DNA from: Acidithiobacillus acidisediminis
GTDB taxonomy: Bacteria > Pseudomonadota > Gammaproteobacteria > Acidithiobacillales > Acidithiobacillaceae
DNA length: 64,000 bases
Direction: 5' to 3'
Assembly: GCF_023277115.1 (NCBI RefSeq)
Contig: NZ_JALQCS010000001.1
Span: 1,792,001 to 1,856,000 of the forward strand
The notes below the pieces were generated by a model. The model had not been told where the DNA came from. It ran no database searches and saw only the letters and a list, made by a program, of their open reading frames with translations. This document shows, one piece after another, positions 45,843 to 54,253 of this stretch (position 1 is its first letter; each line of letters opens with the position of its first letter). Both the position numbers and the translations under genes were made by a program.

Positions 45843-46991
45843 GGAGTCTCTGATTTAGCCATCTGATACAATGGGCTGACCGAGTAGCGAGGAGATGCTA
45901 TCCATGTCCGGACAGATAACCTTTGCCGAGGAGCCCAGCCTGTCGCGACGCCGCAAGCAGACCAAGCGAGAACGCTTTCTGGCCGAGATGGATGCCGTGG
46001 TTCCCTGGGCCAGGCTTGTGGCCTTGATCGAGCCGCACTACCCCAAGGGGGGCAGCGGCCGCAAACCTATGCCTTTGGAGCGGATGCTGCGGATCCACTT
46101 TCTCCAGCAATGGTTCGGCTACTCCGATCCGGGGATGGAAGAGGCCCTGTACGAGGTTCCTCTGCTCCGTCAATTCGTCGGTATCGACTTGGGTCGGGAC
46201 TTCGTTCCCGATGAGACCACGATCCTGAAGTTCCGCCGCTTACTGGAGCGCCATGCGCTTGCCCAGGCCATCTTTGCCGAGGTGCAGTCCGTGTTGCAGG
46301 AGAAAGGGCTCTTGCTGCAGGAAGGCAAGACCGTGGATGCCACCTTGATTCACGCCCCGAGCTCCACCAAGAACCGAGACCGCAAGCGGGATCCAGAGAT
46401 GAGTTCCACCAAGAAAGGGAATCAGTGGTATTTCGGGATGAAGGCGCATGTGGCAACGGATCTCCAAGGTATCGTACAGGCGGTGGACTTCACGGCGGCC
46501 AAGGTACCGGATCATCAGCGGCTGGAGGGGCTCCTTACCGGAGAGGAGTCGGTGGTCCTCGCTGACCGGGGCTATGACTATCCCCAGGTGCATGACACGC
46601 TGGTGGCCCGAGGCATACGGAACGCGGTAGCGCGGCGACGCTATCCTGGGCAGAAAACCGGCTTGGCGGCCCTCAAGCGCTACAACCGCGCCATTGCCCG
46701 GATCCGTGCCCGGGGAGAACACGCCTTCCGGGTGCTGAAGTGCCAATTCGGTTATCAGCGAACCAGATATCGGGGTCTGGCCAAGAACGGTGCTCAACTG
46801 ACCACGCTCTTTGCCTTGGCCAATCTGTACATGCTGAGGAGATATCTCCTGGCCGCGTAGGGAGTGGTGTGCCCAATATCCAATAATTCTCCAGAAAATG
46901 GGGGAATTTGACGGATAAGTGACCTGATAGCAACGTGCTTAGGTCAATACTGGGGACAAGGCGCACCTTTTTAGGCTAGGTCAGAGCTTCC
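45843..46991 (+). mobile_element. IS5-family insertion sequence, copy 1 (1149 bp)
   Basis: Starts GGAGTCTCTGATTTAGCC; the other end on the opposite strand reads GGAAGCTCTGACCTAGCC (14 of 18 match). Flanked by TTTA (45839-45842 and 46992-46995). It sits in the transposase gene of the larger element. A second copy lies in inverted orientation at 49175-50323. Confidence 0.92.
45904..46860 (+). CDS. IS5-family DDE transposase (copy 1)
   Basis: A 318-residue transposase from MSGQITFAEEPSLSRRRKQT; GAGGAG lies 9 nt before this ATG, three codons after an earlier ATG at 45895. DDE blocks: KTVDATLIHAPSSTKNRD, SVVLADRGYDYP and GEHAFRVLKCQFGYQRTRY. DUF772 region LRIHFLQQWFGYSDPGMEEALY. The gene is intact and identical in protein to the copy at 49306-50262. 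Confidence 0.95.
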   Translation: MSGQITFAEEPSLSRRRKQTKRERFLAEMDAVVPWARLVALIEPHYPKGGSGRKPMPLERMLRIHFLQQWFGYSDPGMEEALYEVPLLRQFVGIDLGRDFVPDETTILKFRRLLERHALAQAIFAEVQSVLQEKGLLLQEGKTVDATLIHAPSSTKNRDRKRDPEMSSTKKGNQWYFGMKAHVATDLQGIVQAVDFTAAKVPDHQRLEGLLTGEESVVLADRGYDYPQVHDTLVARGIRNAVARRRYPGQKTGLAALKRYNRAIARIRARGEHAFRVLKCQFGYQRTRYRGLAKNGAQLTTLFALANLYMLRRYLLAA

Positions 46992-49174
46992 TTTACTAAG
47001 AATCGCGATCGGTTGCTGGATCACGGGACGGTACGGGAATGCTTCCGATCCGTACTGGAACAGGCTCGCGGCCAGAATCTGCTCTCCGAAGAGCATTTCT
47101 CCGTCGATGGTACGCTGTTGGAGGCCTGGGCCTCGCAGAAATCCTTTCAGCCCAAGGATCCCGAAGATCGTAGCGGTGATGGCTCCGACTTCCGGGGCCA
47201 GGAGCGCAGCAATGAGACCCACGCATCGGTGACGGACCCCGATGCCCGGCTGTACAAGAAGGCTCCCGGAGAGGCGTCCCGTCTGGCCTACCTGGGTCAT
47301 GTGCTAATGGATAATCGGCATGGATTGATTGCCGGGGAACAGGTGACCACCGCCGATGGCACGGCAGAAGTGGATGCCGCTACCCAATTGGTGGATGATC
47401 TGGGCGGGAACCAGCGCATCACCCTCGGTGCCGACAAGGGCTATGACCGTCACGGCTTTGTTCAGGATCTCCGGGACCGGAATGTGACCCCGCATGTAGC
47501 GCGCAAGCGCAAAGGCTCGGCCATCGACGGGCGCACCACCCGCCACGCCGGTTACGCGATAAGCATCCACGTCCGGCGGCGGATAGAATCCATCTACGAT
47601 TGGATGAAGACGGTGGGAGGGATGCGGAAAACCCGATTCCGTGGCTTGGAACGGGTCGGTCTGCACTTTTCCTTGGTCACTGTCGCCTACAACCTGGTCC
47701 GCATGGTGCGGTTGGGGGTGGCCTGATGGGGGTACTGCGTCTGGAATCCGAAAATGGCCCAAAAAAGACTGCAACAGCGGACAAAACAGGACTGATAGGG
47801 CTGCCTATTCGGCAATTTTTGATCAAATCGGATAGCGCCACGGCGTTTCTACGGATTTTTTCCGCACCCTCTTAAAGCCCCTCTAAAATATGCAGGAAGT
47901 TTGTCTTGTATCTTTCCGCCAGGAGAAATAATCGCAGTCACCCCAGTATTTGTGGATCGAATATCGGGTTTTTCCTCTTCGCGTGCCTGCATGGCGGCCA
48001 TTTGCAAACTCTGCGGTAATGCCGTGCTATGTCCGAACCAGGAGTAATCACTGATGTTCGTCAGAAAAGAAGCTCCCTGTGTAACCCCCTTGCGCACGTC
48101 CCGAGAAAAGGACTCTTCGTAACATATCGTCATTCCTGCTTTTAAGCCCTTAACGTTCAGCGTGGAAGGCCCGTCGCCTGGAGTAAAGCTGCCCAATCCC
48201 GGCAAGAAATGGTGCACCAAAGGCGCAAGCAATTGCGGAAATGGAATGTATTCGCCAAAGGGAACCAGGTGTTGTTTTCGGTACCAATGCCATGGAGCCA
48301 ATCCATCGATATCCAACGCCGCATTATAGTAGTGGTGTTTTGCGTACTCGACAATTCCGAGAATGATGTTTGTGTGATGTTCTGCAGACCATCTTTGTAG
48401 ATTGCGGAGCAAGCCAGGAACCTGCGTCTGAAAAACTGGGAAGGCGGTTTCCGGCAAGACGACCAGATTCGTGCCTTTTGGCGTGGCAAGAATGAGCTTG
48501 ACGTAGGTATCAAGCACCGCGCTGAGTTTTGCTACATTCCATTTTTCTGTTACAGGAACATCGCCCTGGATGAGTCGTACCGTAAGCTGCTTATGCATCC
48601 GTGCAGTCCAGTGAATGTCTTGACTAAATGCCGCTCCGGTATAGAGCAGGACAATTCCACCGATTGCGGCGACGGCCTTCCTGCGGTTAGCCCGATGGCG
48701 GATAAGGAAAAGAAGCAAAGCAGCCACGCCGGCAGTTGCCAGGCCCACGCCGTATTGGCCCAGGAGCGGAGCCCATCCCCCCAGGAGACTCCAGGTCTGA
48801 CTGTATCCGGTGGCAAGCCAGGGAAACCCGGTGAAGAGATGGGCTTGAAGCCACTCCGCTCCTATCCACAGAAAGGGAAGCGCGAAGAGTCTGCTATGCG
48901 CCCACCACTTCGCGGCTACCCACAGGGAAAGGGCTGGATAAATAGCGCAGTAGAGTGCCAGCAGAGCAACGGCGGCCGCAGACAACAACCAACTCATGTG
49001 CGCATAATTATGAAGCGGTATAGCTAACCAATAGATCCCGGCTGCAAAGGCCCCGAAGCCAAACGCGAATCCTATCGTTGCGGCAGCGCTTGGTGTGACC
49101 GCATCACTGAGCCAAAATAGGGCCAGCAGGAGGACAATGGTCAGGAAGGAGAGATCAAAGGGTGCGAAGGCTAA

Positions 49175-50323
49175 GGAAGCTCTGACCTAGCCTAAAAAGG
49201 TGCGCCTTGTCCCCAGTATTGACCTAAGCACGTTGCTATCAGGTCACTTATCCGTCAAATTCCCCCATTTTCTGGAGAATTATTGGATATTGGGCACACC
49301 ACTCCCTACGCGGCCAGGAGATATCTCCTCAGCATGTACAGATTGGCCAAGGCAAAGAGCGTGGTCAGTTGAGCACCGTTCTTGGCCAGACCCCGATATC
49401 TGGTTCGCTGATAACCGAATTGGCACTTCAGCACCCGGAAGGCGTGTTCTCCCCGGGCACGGATCCGGGCAATGGCGCGGTTGTAGCGCTTGAGGGCCGC
49501 CAAGCCGGTTTTCTGCCCAGGATAGCGTCGCCGCGCTACCGCGTTCCGTATGCCTCGGGCCACCAGCGTGTCATGCACCTGGGGATAGTCATAGCCCCGG
49601 TCAGCGAGGACCACCGACTCCTCTCCGGTAAGGAGCCCCTCCAGCCGCTGATGATCCGGTACCTTGGCCGCCGTGAAGTCCACCGCCTGTACGATACCTT
49701 GGAGATCCGTTGCCACATGCGCCTTCATCCCGAAATACCACTGATTCCCTTTCTTGGTGGAACTCATCTCTGGATCCCGCTTGCGGTCTCGGTTCTTGGT
49801 GGAGCTCGGGGCGTGAATCAAGGTGGCATCCACGGTCTTGCCTTCCTGCAGCAAGAGCCCTTTCTCCTGCAACACGGACTGCACCTCGGCAAAGATGGCC
49901 TGGGCAAGCGCATGGCGCTCCAGTAAGCGGCGGAACTTCAGGATCGTGGTCTCATCGGGAACGAAGTCCCGACCCAAGTCGATACCGACGAATTGACGGA
50001 GCAGAGGAACCTCGTACAGGGCCTCTTCCATCCCCGGATCGGAGTAGCCGAACCATTGCTGGAGAAAGTGGATCCGCAGCATCCGCTCCAAAGGCATAGG
50101 TTTGCGGCCGCTGCCCCCCTTGGGGTAGTGCGGCTCGATCAAGGCCACAAGCCTGGCCCAGGGAACCACGGCATCCATCTCGGCCAGAAAGCGTTCTCGC
50201 TTGGTCTGCTTGCGGCGTCGCGACAGGCTGGGCTCCTCGGCAAAGGTTATCTGTCCGGACATGGATAGCATCTCCTCGCTACTCGGTCAGCCCATTGTAT
50301 CAGATGGCTAAATCAGAGACTCC
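49175..50323 (-). mobile_element. IS5-family insertion sequence, copy 2, inverted (1149 bp)
   Basis: Same length and ends as copy 1 but on the opposite strand: GGAAGCTCTGACCTAGCC at 49175 and, at 50323, the complement of GGAGTCTCTGATTTAGCC. Flanked by CTAA (49171-49174 and 50324-50327), which agrees with a YTAR target. It separates the first 23 codons of lnt from the rest. Confidence 0.92.
49306..50262 (-). CDS. IS5-family DDE transposase (copy 2)
   Basis: Identical protein to the transposase of copy 1, in the opposite direction, with the same DDE blocks and the same start at MSGQITFAEE. It is intact, so either copy can supply transposase. Confidence 0.95.
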   Translation of the reverse strand: MSGQITFAEEPSLSRRRKQTKRERFLAEMDAVVPWARLVALIEPHYPKGGSGRKPMPLERMLRIHFLQQWFGYSDPGMEEALYEVPLLRQFVGIDLGRDFVPDETTILKFRRLLERHALAQAIFAEVQSVLQEKGLLLQEGKTVDATLIHAPSSTKNRDRKRDPEMSSTKKGNQWYFGMKAHVATDLQGIVQAVDFTAAKVPDHQRLEGLLTGEESVVLADRGYDYPQVHDTLVARGIRNAVARRRYPGQKTGLAALKRYNRAIARIRARGEHAFRVLKCQFGYQRTRYRGLAKNGAQLTTLFALANLYMLRRYLLAA

Positions 50324-50389
50324 CTAATGGCCAACAAGCACCCAATGCCACAGCAAGTCCCCAACGCCATCGCAGGCGGAGGCGCTTCT

Positions 50390-51019
50390 TCATGCGATCG
50401 TTGCCAGAATGTTATGCAGTCCGAGCAGCCCGAGCCCATGTTGGAGGTGCCATCGTTTCGCCTTGGTATAATAGAGCAGCGTTGGGGTCGCCTCCTCGCC
50501 GGTTTCGGCAAGCAGCTGTGTGTTGTCCGACACCGCTCGACGGATCGCCAAGGGTGCTTGGTAGTCAGGACGAATGCCCCCTTCCTCGGTAATAACGTTG
50601 AAATGCGATTCATCGAAAGCTAGCGCCTGCGCTGGGTTTTTGGCAGCTAAAATAGCTGCCGCTTTGGCAGCGCTGGTGGGCTTCAGAAAGCCAACGAGAG
50701 CCACCCGCAGATGGAGTTTCCCAGCGCGTACCAGGGGCATGGCCTTTTCGTAGAACCGGTGACACCAGATGCAGTTCGGATCCATGAAAGCGGTCAGCTC
50801 TGGACCACGGTTGCCCACGAGAAAGGTATCCGCATGGCGCAATTTTTGGACGATAGTCTGAATGGGCAGGGCTTTCGGCGGGAGATCGAAGGAGTGTTCG
50901 ATGTGGTCAAAAGCGCTTTGAGGCGTAGCTGCAATTGCTGATGACGACAGAAAGAACGTCAGACCAAGAGAAACAATTGATATCCACCCGGAAATGTTAA
51001 AAAACCAGGCCTTGTTCAT
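50390..51019 (-). CDS. Periplasmic thioredoxin-fold protein, DsbC/DsbG-like (third of three)
   Basis: A 209-residue secreted protein. The signal peptide runs to SSSAIAATP (cleavage near residue 30). The active site is CIWC in AFMDPNCIWCHRFYEKAMPL, and the cis-Pro motif is ATPTLLYY. The segment GKLHLRVALVGFLKPTS is shared with the two other Dsb-like proteins of the operon. The ATG at 51019 has GGAGG 4 nt upstream. It lies downstream of the DUF2063 gene (42 bp gap) and its stop overlaps lnt (ATGA). Likely isomerase/oxidase for the RiPP or for other Cys proteins (inference). Confidence 0.85.
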   Translation of the reverse strand: MNKAWFFNISGWISIVSLGLTFFLSSSAIAATPQSAFDHIEHSFDLPPKALPIQTIVQKLRHADTFLVGNRGPELTAFMDPNCIWCHRFYEKAMPLVRAGKLHLRVALVGFLKPTSAAKAAAILAAKNPAQALAFDESHFNVITEEGGIRPDYQAPLAIRRAVSDNTQLLAETGEEATPTLLYYTKAKRWHLQHGLGLLGLHNILATIA

Positions 51020-51060
51020 TTGTCCTCCAAGATTACGGATCGTGGCAGAGCGTTTCGGTA

Positions 51061-51801
51061 TCAACCGACTCGAATGAGTCCAGCACGTTGGCAAGACTCG
51101 AGAATTTGTTGGTACTGTCCACCGGGATCAGCATAGAGTCCCCACTGCAGAGCGTCTTCGAGTGATTTCCCGGTACAAAGCTGGTTTAGAAAAACATAGG
51201 ACCCGGCAGGCAAAATCCAATAGATTGGTCCCTGATCTGTGGGAATCATGCCGATACCCAACCAAGCATGTCTGTGTAAATCTCCTTGAGTCCAATCCGG
51301 GAGATCATGATAACGAGTCACCTCTTCGTAGGTTACCCAGTGGGAGCGAAACAGGCGTGGGAGGCGATCCAGGTAAATGGCTTGACCAGATGCACGTCCC
51401 AGGAACAGCGCGGGTTCTCGTTCTCGCGGAACCAATGGGTGGCAACATTCCAGATTGCATCGATGAAGAAACCATTCCAGACGCGCAATCTCCCCAAGAT
51501 GTTGCAGACTCTTCCCACGAGAAATCAGAAAAGGACCCAAGTGCTCCCCGTAGAGCATCAGGTCCGGATCACTGGGTAAATAGAGTCCTCGATAGCTGTC
51601 TGCTAACTGGTTGAATGGGCCGACGCCGGCCATGTCGGCAACCGCTGGGTAAATGTTGGCCAAGGAATCCGCCAATCGGTTCTGCATACTTTGTCGGTAG
51701 AAAGACAACGCCGGAGCAGAGGGTTCATCGTCTACCGACTGCAGAATTCGGTTAGCCCAATCTCGCTGCCAGCGAAGTAATGCTTCCCTATTACCATTCA
51801 T
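51061..51801 (-). CDS. DUF2063-family partner of the MNIO enzyme (BufC/HvfC-like)
   Basis: A 246-residue protein. The N terminus (LLRWQRDWANRILQS) and YRQSMQNRLADSLANIYPAV near residues 34-53 are the DUF2063 DNA-binding-like fold; LARLEWFLHRCNLECCHPL-type residues follow near 105-120. In RiPP clusters this family binds the precursor leader and delivers it to DUF692. The start ATG overlaps the DUF692 stop (ATGA at 51798-51801). The C-terminal domain ends with helices resembling the winged partner domain (SLEDALQWGLYAD). Confidence 0.85.
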   Translation of the reverse strand: MNGNREALLRWQRDWANRILQSVDDEPSAPALSFYRQSMQNRLADSLANIYPAVADMAGVGPFNQLADSYRGLYLPSDPDLMLYGEHLGPFLISRGKSLQHLGEIARLEWFLHRCNLECCHPLVPREREPALFLGRASGQAIYLDRLPRLFRSHWVTYEEVTRYHDLPDWTQGDLHRHAWLGIGMIPTDQGPIYWILPAGSYVFLNQLCTGKSLEDALQWGLYADPGGQYQQILESCQRAGLIRVG

Positions 51802-52610
51802 ACTGCGGATTCCAGAGATTGTGCTGTCCTTACCAACTCGGACAACGAGGGCAGGTCGGCATCCCATTCCAGAATGCGAATGGCATCGGGAAAGCGCGCG
51901 CATGCGAATGCAAAGAGAGTCCGGGCCTGTTTTCCGGGGACACGACTGTGGGTGTCGACGGAGAGAACCGTTCCATCCACCTGCACCTGCTCACCGCCGG
52001 CAACATGAATTTCGGTAACTGCTGGTATGGGCAAACCACCCAGCAAAGCCCATGGATCCCCTCCATGGTTGTCACAATTGATTCGCAGGTTCTCGACGTC
52101 CAGCAGTAGTTGGCAGCCGGACTGCGATACCAACTCCCGCAAAAAATCCGCCTCTGAGTAGTCGTCTCGTCCATTCGGCGGGAGATAATAAGCAATATTC
52201 TCCAGGAGCAAAGGACATTGCAGAAAATCCTGTACCATTCCTATGCGAGACACCAGGTGCCGCAACACAACGGATTGTCGAGGAAGGGGATACTGATCAC
52301 TGAAATACTGGCCATCCAGTGAAGACCAAGCAAGATGGTCCGAGACCCGAAGAGGATCTATCTGATGGATTAGAGTACGTAGTCTCTTTAGATAGCTCGT
52401 ATTCAATGGGTCGCTGGAGCCGATGGAAAGTCCTACTCCGTGCAGGGTGATCGGATAACGCGCGCGCACCGCCTCCAGCTCTGCCAGCCAGGTTCGATCG
52501 GCCCCCAGATAATCCTCGCTGTAGACCTCCAGGACACTAACGTCGGGCTGCGTGAGCAGAATCCCCTCGACGTGAGGAGCCCGAAGCCCGATTCCTGTGG
52601 AAGCGTGCAT
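51798..52610 (-). CDS. MNIO (DUF692) iron-dependent peptide-modifying oxidase, BufB-like
   Basis: A 270-residue TIM-barrel enzyme of the multinuclear non-heme iron-dependent oxidase family (MbnB, TglH, ChrH, BufB). Visible features are GIGLRAPHVEGIL at the N terminus, EVYSEDYLG, TLHGVGLSIGS with the iron-binding His, VSDHLAWSS, LLLENIAYYLP, LLLDVENLRINC and IHVAGGE...DTHSRVP, which carry the His/Asp/Glu metal ligands. It should modify Cys residues of the upstream peptide, for instance to a thiooxazole as in BufA. The gene begins 60 bp after the peptide stop with a hairpin between. Confidence 0.92.
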   Translation of the reverse strand: MHASTGIGLRAPHVEGILLTQPDVSVLEVYSEDYLGADRTWLAELEAVRARYPITLHGVGLSIGSSDPLNTSYLKRLRTLIHQIDPLRVSDHLAWSSLDGQYFSDQYPLPRQSVVLRHLVSRIGMVQDFLQCPLLLENIAYYLPPNGRDDYSEADFLRELVSQSGCQLLLDVENLRINCDNHGGDPWALLGGLPIPAVTEIHVAGGEQVQVDGTVLSVDTHSRVPGKQARTLFAFACARFPDAIRILEWDADLPSLSELVRTAQSLESAV

Positions 52611-52631
52611 GGTACTCTAAACCAGTTCGTC

Positions 52632-52661
52632 GCCGGATTCCTGCGAGAACCGGAATCCGGC
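52632..52661 (-). promoter_or_regulatory. Perfect hairpin between the peptide gene and the MNIO gene
   Basis: GCCGGATTCC (52632-52641) pairs with GGAATCCGGC (52652-52661), a 10-bp perfect stem with a 10-nt loop, 8 bp after the precursor stop. No T-run follows on the minus strand, so it is more like an attenuator or mRNA-stabilising hairpin than a full terminator. This is the usual place to keep precursor output above enzyme output. Confidence 0.65.
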
Positions 52662-52669
52662 AAAGTACC

Positions 52670-52918
52670 TTACATGGTGGATTTCTTTTTTACGCCACTA
52701 CAACCATGACGCATCATTCCCCCTTTGTTCTCATAGGCTTTGCGTTTACCGCTGCAGCCATGGCGCATCATACCTCCCTGGGATTTTGCTGCGGACTGCG
52801 TTTTGCCCATGGGCGGGACCATGGTGTCGGCGTTAGCCAATGTGGTTATGGTGCCACCGGCCAAGCAACTGGCGAGAAACGTACTGGCGATTGTCTTGGC
52901 TACTTTGCTGTGTTCCAT
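52670..52918 (-). CDS. Secreted RiPP precursor peptide with two GGMMRHGCSG cores
   Basis: An 82-residue peptide. MEHSKVAKTIASTFLASCLA and the following GGTITTLANA form a signal peptide with AxA-type cleavage near residue 31. The mature part has two copies of GGMMRHGCSG (residues 48-57 and 66-75) 18 residues apart, joined by KRKAYENK and ended by VKKKSTM. Each repeat has Met, Met, His and one Cys, soft-metal ligands. It directly precedes the DUF692 and DUF2063 genes. AAGGAG lies 7 nt before the ATG. It lacks the four-Cys pattern of the DUF2282 bufferins, so it appears to be another precursor type. Confidence 0.8.
   Translation of the reverse strand: MEHSKVAKTIASTFLASCLAGGTITTLANADTMVPPMGKTQSAAKSQGGMMRHGCSGKRKAYENKGGMMRHGCSGVKKKSTM
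52694..52777 (-). repeat. Two tandem coding repeats of the RiPP core
   Basis: Two 30-bp units (52748-52777 and 52694-52723, reading minus strand) encode the same ten residues, with synonymous differences at several codons (GGA GGT versus GGG GGA; CGC CAT GGC versus CGT CAT GGT). The period is 54 bp. The synonymous changes show selection on the protein, not a recent slip duplication. Confidence 0.85.
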
Positions 52919-52965
52919 GGTATTACTCCTTCTTGCGTGTTGTCGATATAACGGGGTAGATTGGG

Positions 52966-53598
52966 TTAATCGTGCCCGTGCCATAAATGTGGTAACAGTT
53001 TTTTCAAGCTGGCTTCAGAAATGGCCCCTGGGATGCGTCCGATAGCTCCATCTTTGGCACGAAACAAGATCGCGGGAGTACCTTCGAAGCCCGCCTCGCC
53101 CATAATATCCAGATTCTGCCGCAGGTTTTTCCGGGTTGCAGCGGTTGGGGTTACCTTCGGCAAGGAACGATAACTCCCGCTGCGTAACGCTGGACCAACA
53201 ATGGTTTCAAAGTGCTTGAGGGCCTGCAACGGGTGCGGTGACTGCAGCCAGGCCGCCGCTTCGGCCGGACTTTGGGGGGTGAGGAAGGCGACCGGTACAT
53301 ATCGCACCGTCAATTTTCCAGCCCGAATCAAGGGTGCCTCGTGTTCATACATCACATGGCAATAAGGACAATTGGGATCCTGAAAATCGTAAATTATCGG
53401 ACCTGCATAGCCGTCCTGAATATAGGTGACGTGGTGCGGTAAAAACTGATTCCAAAAAGAACTGGCTGTCATTTTGGGAGCAGTATCCGAAGTCTTCGCA
53501 AAGGCGAGGTTTGGGGTAAGGAGGAAGAAGCCGAAGGTGAGCACTCCTCCCAAGATCCATTGCGCCCGCTGATTGTTCATCCATCGATTCATTCGCAT
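52966..53598 (-). CDS. Periplasmic thioredoxin-fold protein, DsbC/DsbG-like (second)
   Basis: A 210-residue secreted protein with a signal peptide ending near NLAFAKTS. The active site CPYC is in IIYDFQDPNCPYCHVMYEHE; the cis-Pro region is FEGTPAILFRAKDGAIG. It resembles the next gene closely in the core (APLIRAGKLTVRYVPVAFLTP). GGGAG lies 6 nt before the ATG at 53598. It precedes the precursor peptide gene by 47 bp. No dimerisation domain is present, so it is a monomeric DsbG/C relative. Confidence 0.88.
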   Translation of the reverse strand: MRMNRWMNNQRAQWILGGVLTFGFFLLTPNLAFAKTSDTAPKMTASSFWNQFLPHHVTYIQDGYAGPIIYDFQDPNCPYCHVMYEHEAPLIRAGKLTVRYVPVAFLTPQSPAEAAAWLQSPHPLQALKHFETIVGPALRSGSYRSLPKVTPTAATRKNLRQNLDIMGEAGFEGTPAILFRAKDGAIGRIPGAISEASLKKLLPHLWHGHD

Positions 53599-53616
53599 TC
53601 ACGTCTCCCGGAAGTT

Positions 53617-54225
53617 CTATTTGAGATTAGGAAGTAGGGTCAGCAGTTCCCCGCGGGAAACCATGCCGGGCAGTAAGCCCGTGGTACCGCTCTTGCGCTG
53701 ATAGAGAATGGCCGGGACCCCCATGGAATGGGTGCTTTGCAGCACGGCCATGTTGACTTGCAGCGCGTGAATGGTCTGAGGAGTCGGTTTGGCTGTGGGA
53801 AGACCAATGGGCCCGCTCGCTGCCAAGGGAGCCGCAAAACTTTTACCCGCCAGCACTTCGAAATGCCGGAGCGCAGACAATCGATGCGAAGATTGCAGAA
53901 TCGCGGCCGCCTCCGGTGTACTGCTGGGCATCAAATAGGCCACCGGAACATAGCGTACCGTAAGCTTCCCGGAGCGAATCAGGGGCTGCTCCTCGTTGTA
54001 CATGCCATGGCAATAAGGGCAGTTCGGGTCAAAGAAATCGTAAATGATGGGCCCTCTGCGCCCTTCCTGAATGTAGGTGAGACGCTGTCCGATCGTTGTC
54101 CAATAGCTGGCTTGGGCCATGGGTGGCAGGGGGCTGGAAACGGTCGCTGCCAGTGCCACCGGAGAAGAAAAAGCTGCCGCCAGCATCGTGCCTACGACGG
54201 CTGTTATCACTGAGTGTTTGCGCAT
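53617..54225 (-). CDS. Periplasmic thioredoxin-fold protein, DsbC/DsbG-like (first)
   Basis: A 202-residue secreted protein. A signal peptide (MRKHSVITAVVGTMLAAAFSS...ALA) is followed by LTYIQEGRRGPIIYDFF, active site CPYC in DPNCPYCHGMYNEEQ, and cis-Pro GVPAILYQRKSGTTGLLPG. A paralogue of the next gene, sharing GKLTVRYVPVAYL. AAGGAG lies 7 nt before the ATG at 54225. The DsbD gene is 28 bp upstream and probably supplies its electrons. Confidence 0.88.
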   Translation of the reverse strand: MRKHSVITAVVGTMLAAAFSSPVALAATVSSPLPPMAQASYWTTIGQRLTYIQEGRRGPIIYDFFDPNCPYCHGMYNEEQPLIRSGKLTVRYVPVAYLMPSSTPEAAAILQSSHRLSALRHFEVLAGKSFAAPLAASGPIGLPTAKPTPQTIHALQVNMAVLQSTHSMGVPAILYQRKSGTTGLLPGMVSRGELLTLLPNLK

Positions 54226-54253
54226 GGTTGTGCTCCTTGTGCATACATAAAAA

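Larger units (their letters stand above)
45518..47726 (+). pseudogene. IS1182/IS5-like transposase, interrupted
   Basis: The first part (45518-45842) encodes VSPEQRVPQDHPLRAIRAIV and the N-terminal DUF772 domain through DDEVWVPTVF. After the nested element the frame resumes (from 46996) as TKNRDRLLDHG with the catalytic blocks HFSVDGTLLEAW, LGADKGYD and RRRIESIYDWMK. Joining 325 and 731 bases gives 352 codons in one frame, so the interruption is the only defect. Confidence 0.9.
45459..47871 (+). mobile_element. IS1182/IS5-like insertion sequence, split by a second IS
   Basis: Ends are inverted repeats GAGGCTGCTGAAAAAGTC (45459) and, on the other strand, GAGGGTGCGGAAAAAATC (47871). It is flanked by TTAA at 45455-45458 and 47872-47875. 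Without the nested 1149-bp element and its duplication it is 1260 bp. It interrupts the lnt gene. Confidence 0.88.
45303..50393 (-). pseudogene. lnt: Apolipoprotein N-acyltransferase lnt, split in three by insertion sequences
   Basis: Three pieces on the minus strand: 50393-50324 (MKKRLRLRWRWGLAVALGA...), 49170-47872 and 45454-45303. They are separated by a 1149-bp IS (target duplication CTAA) and by a composite insertion (target duplication TTAA). Removing the insertions and one copy of each duplication gives 1521 bp, exactly 507 codons, close to E. coli Lnt (512). The middle piece holds the catalytic triad: Glu in LPETAFPVF, Lys in WYRKQHLVPFGEY and Cys in TICYEESF. Lnt adds the third acyl chain to lipoproteins. 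The ATGA overlap with the upstream thioredoxin-fold gene puts it in the RiPP operon. It is surely non-functional as arranged. Confidence 0.92.

Noticed and set aside
45303-50393. Three separate small genes instead of one lnt
   Set aside because: The pieces join at target duplications into one 507-codon frame with Lnt catalytic residues.
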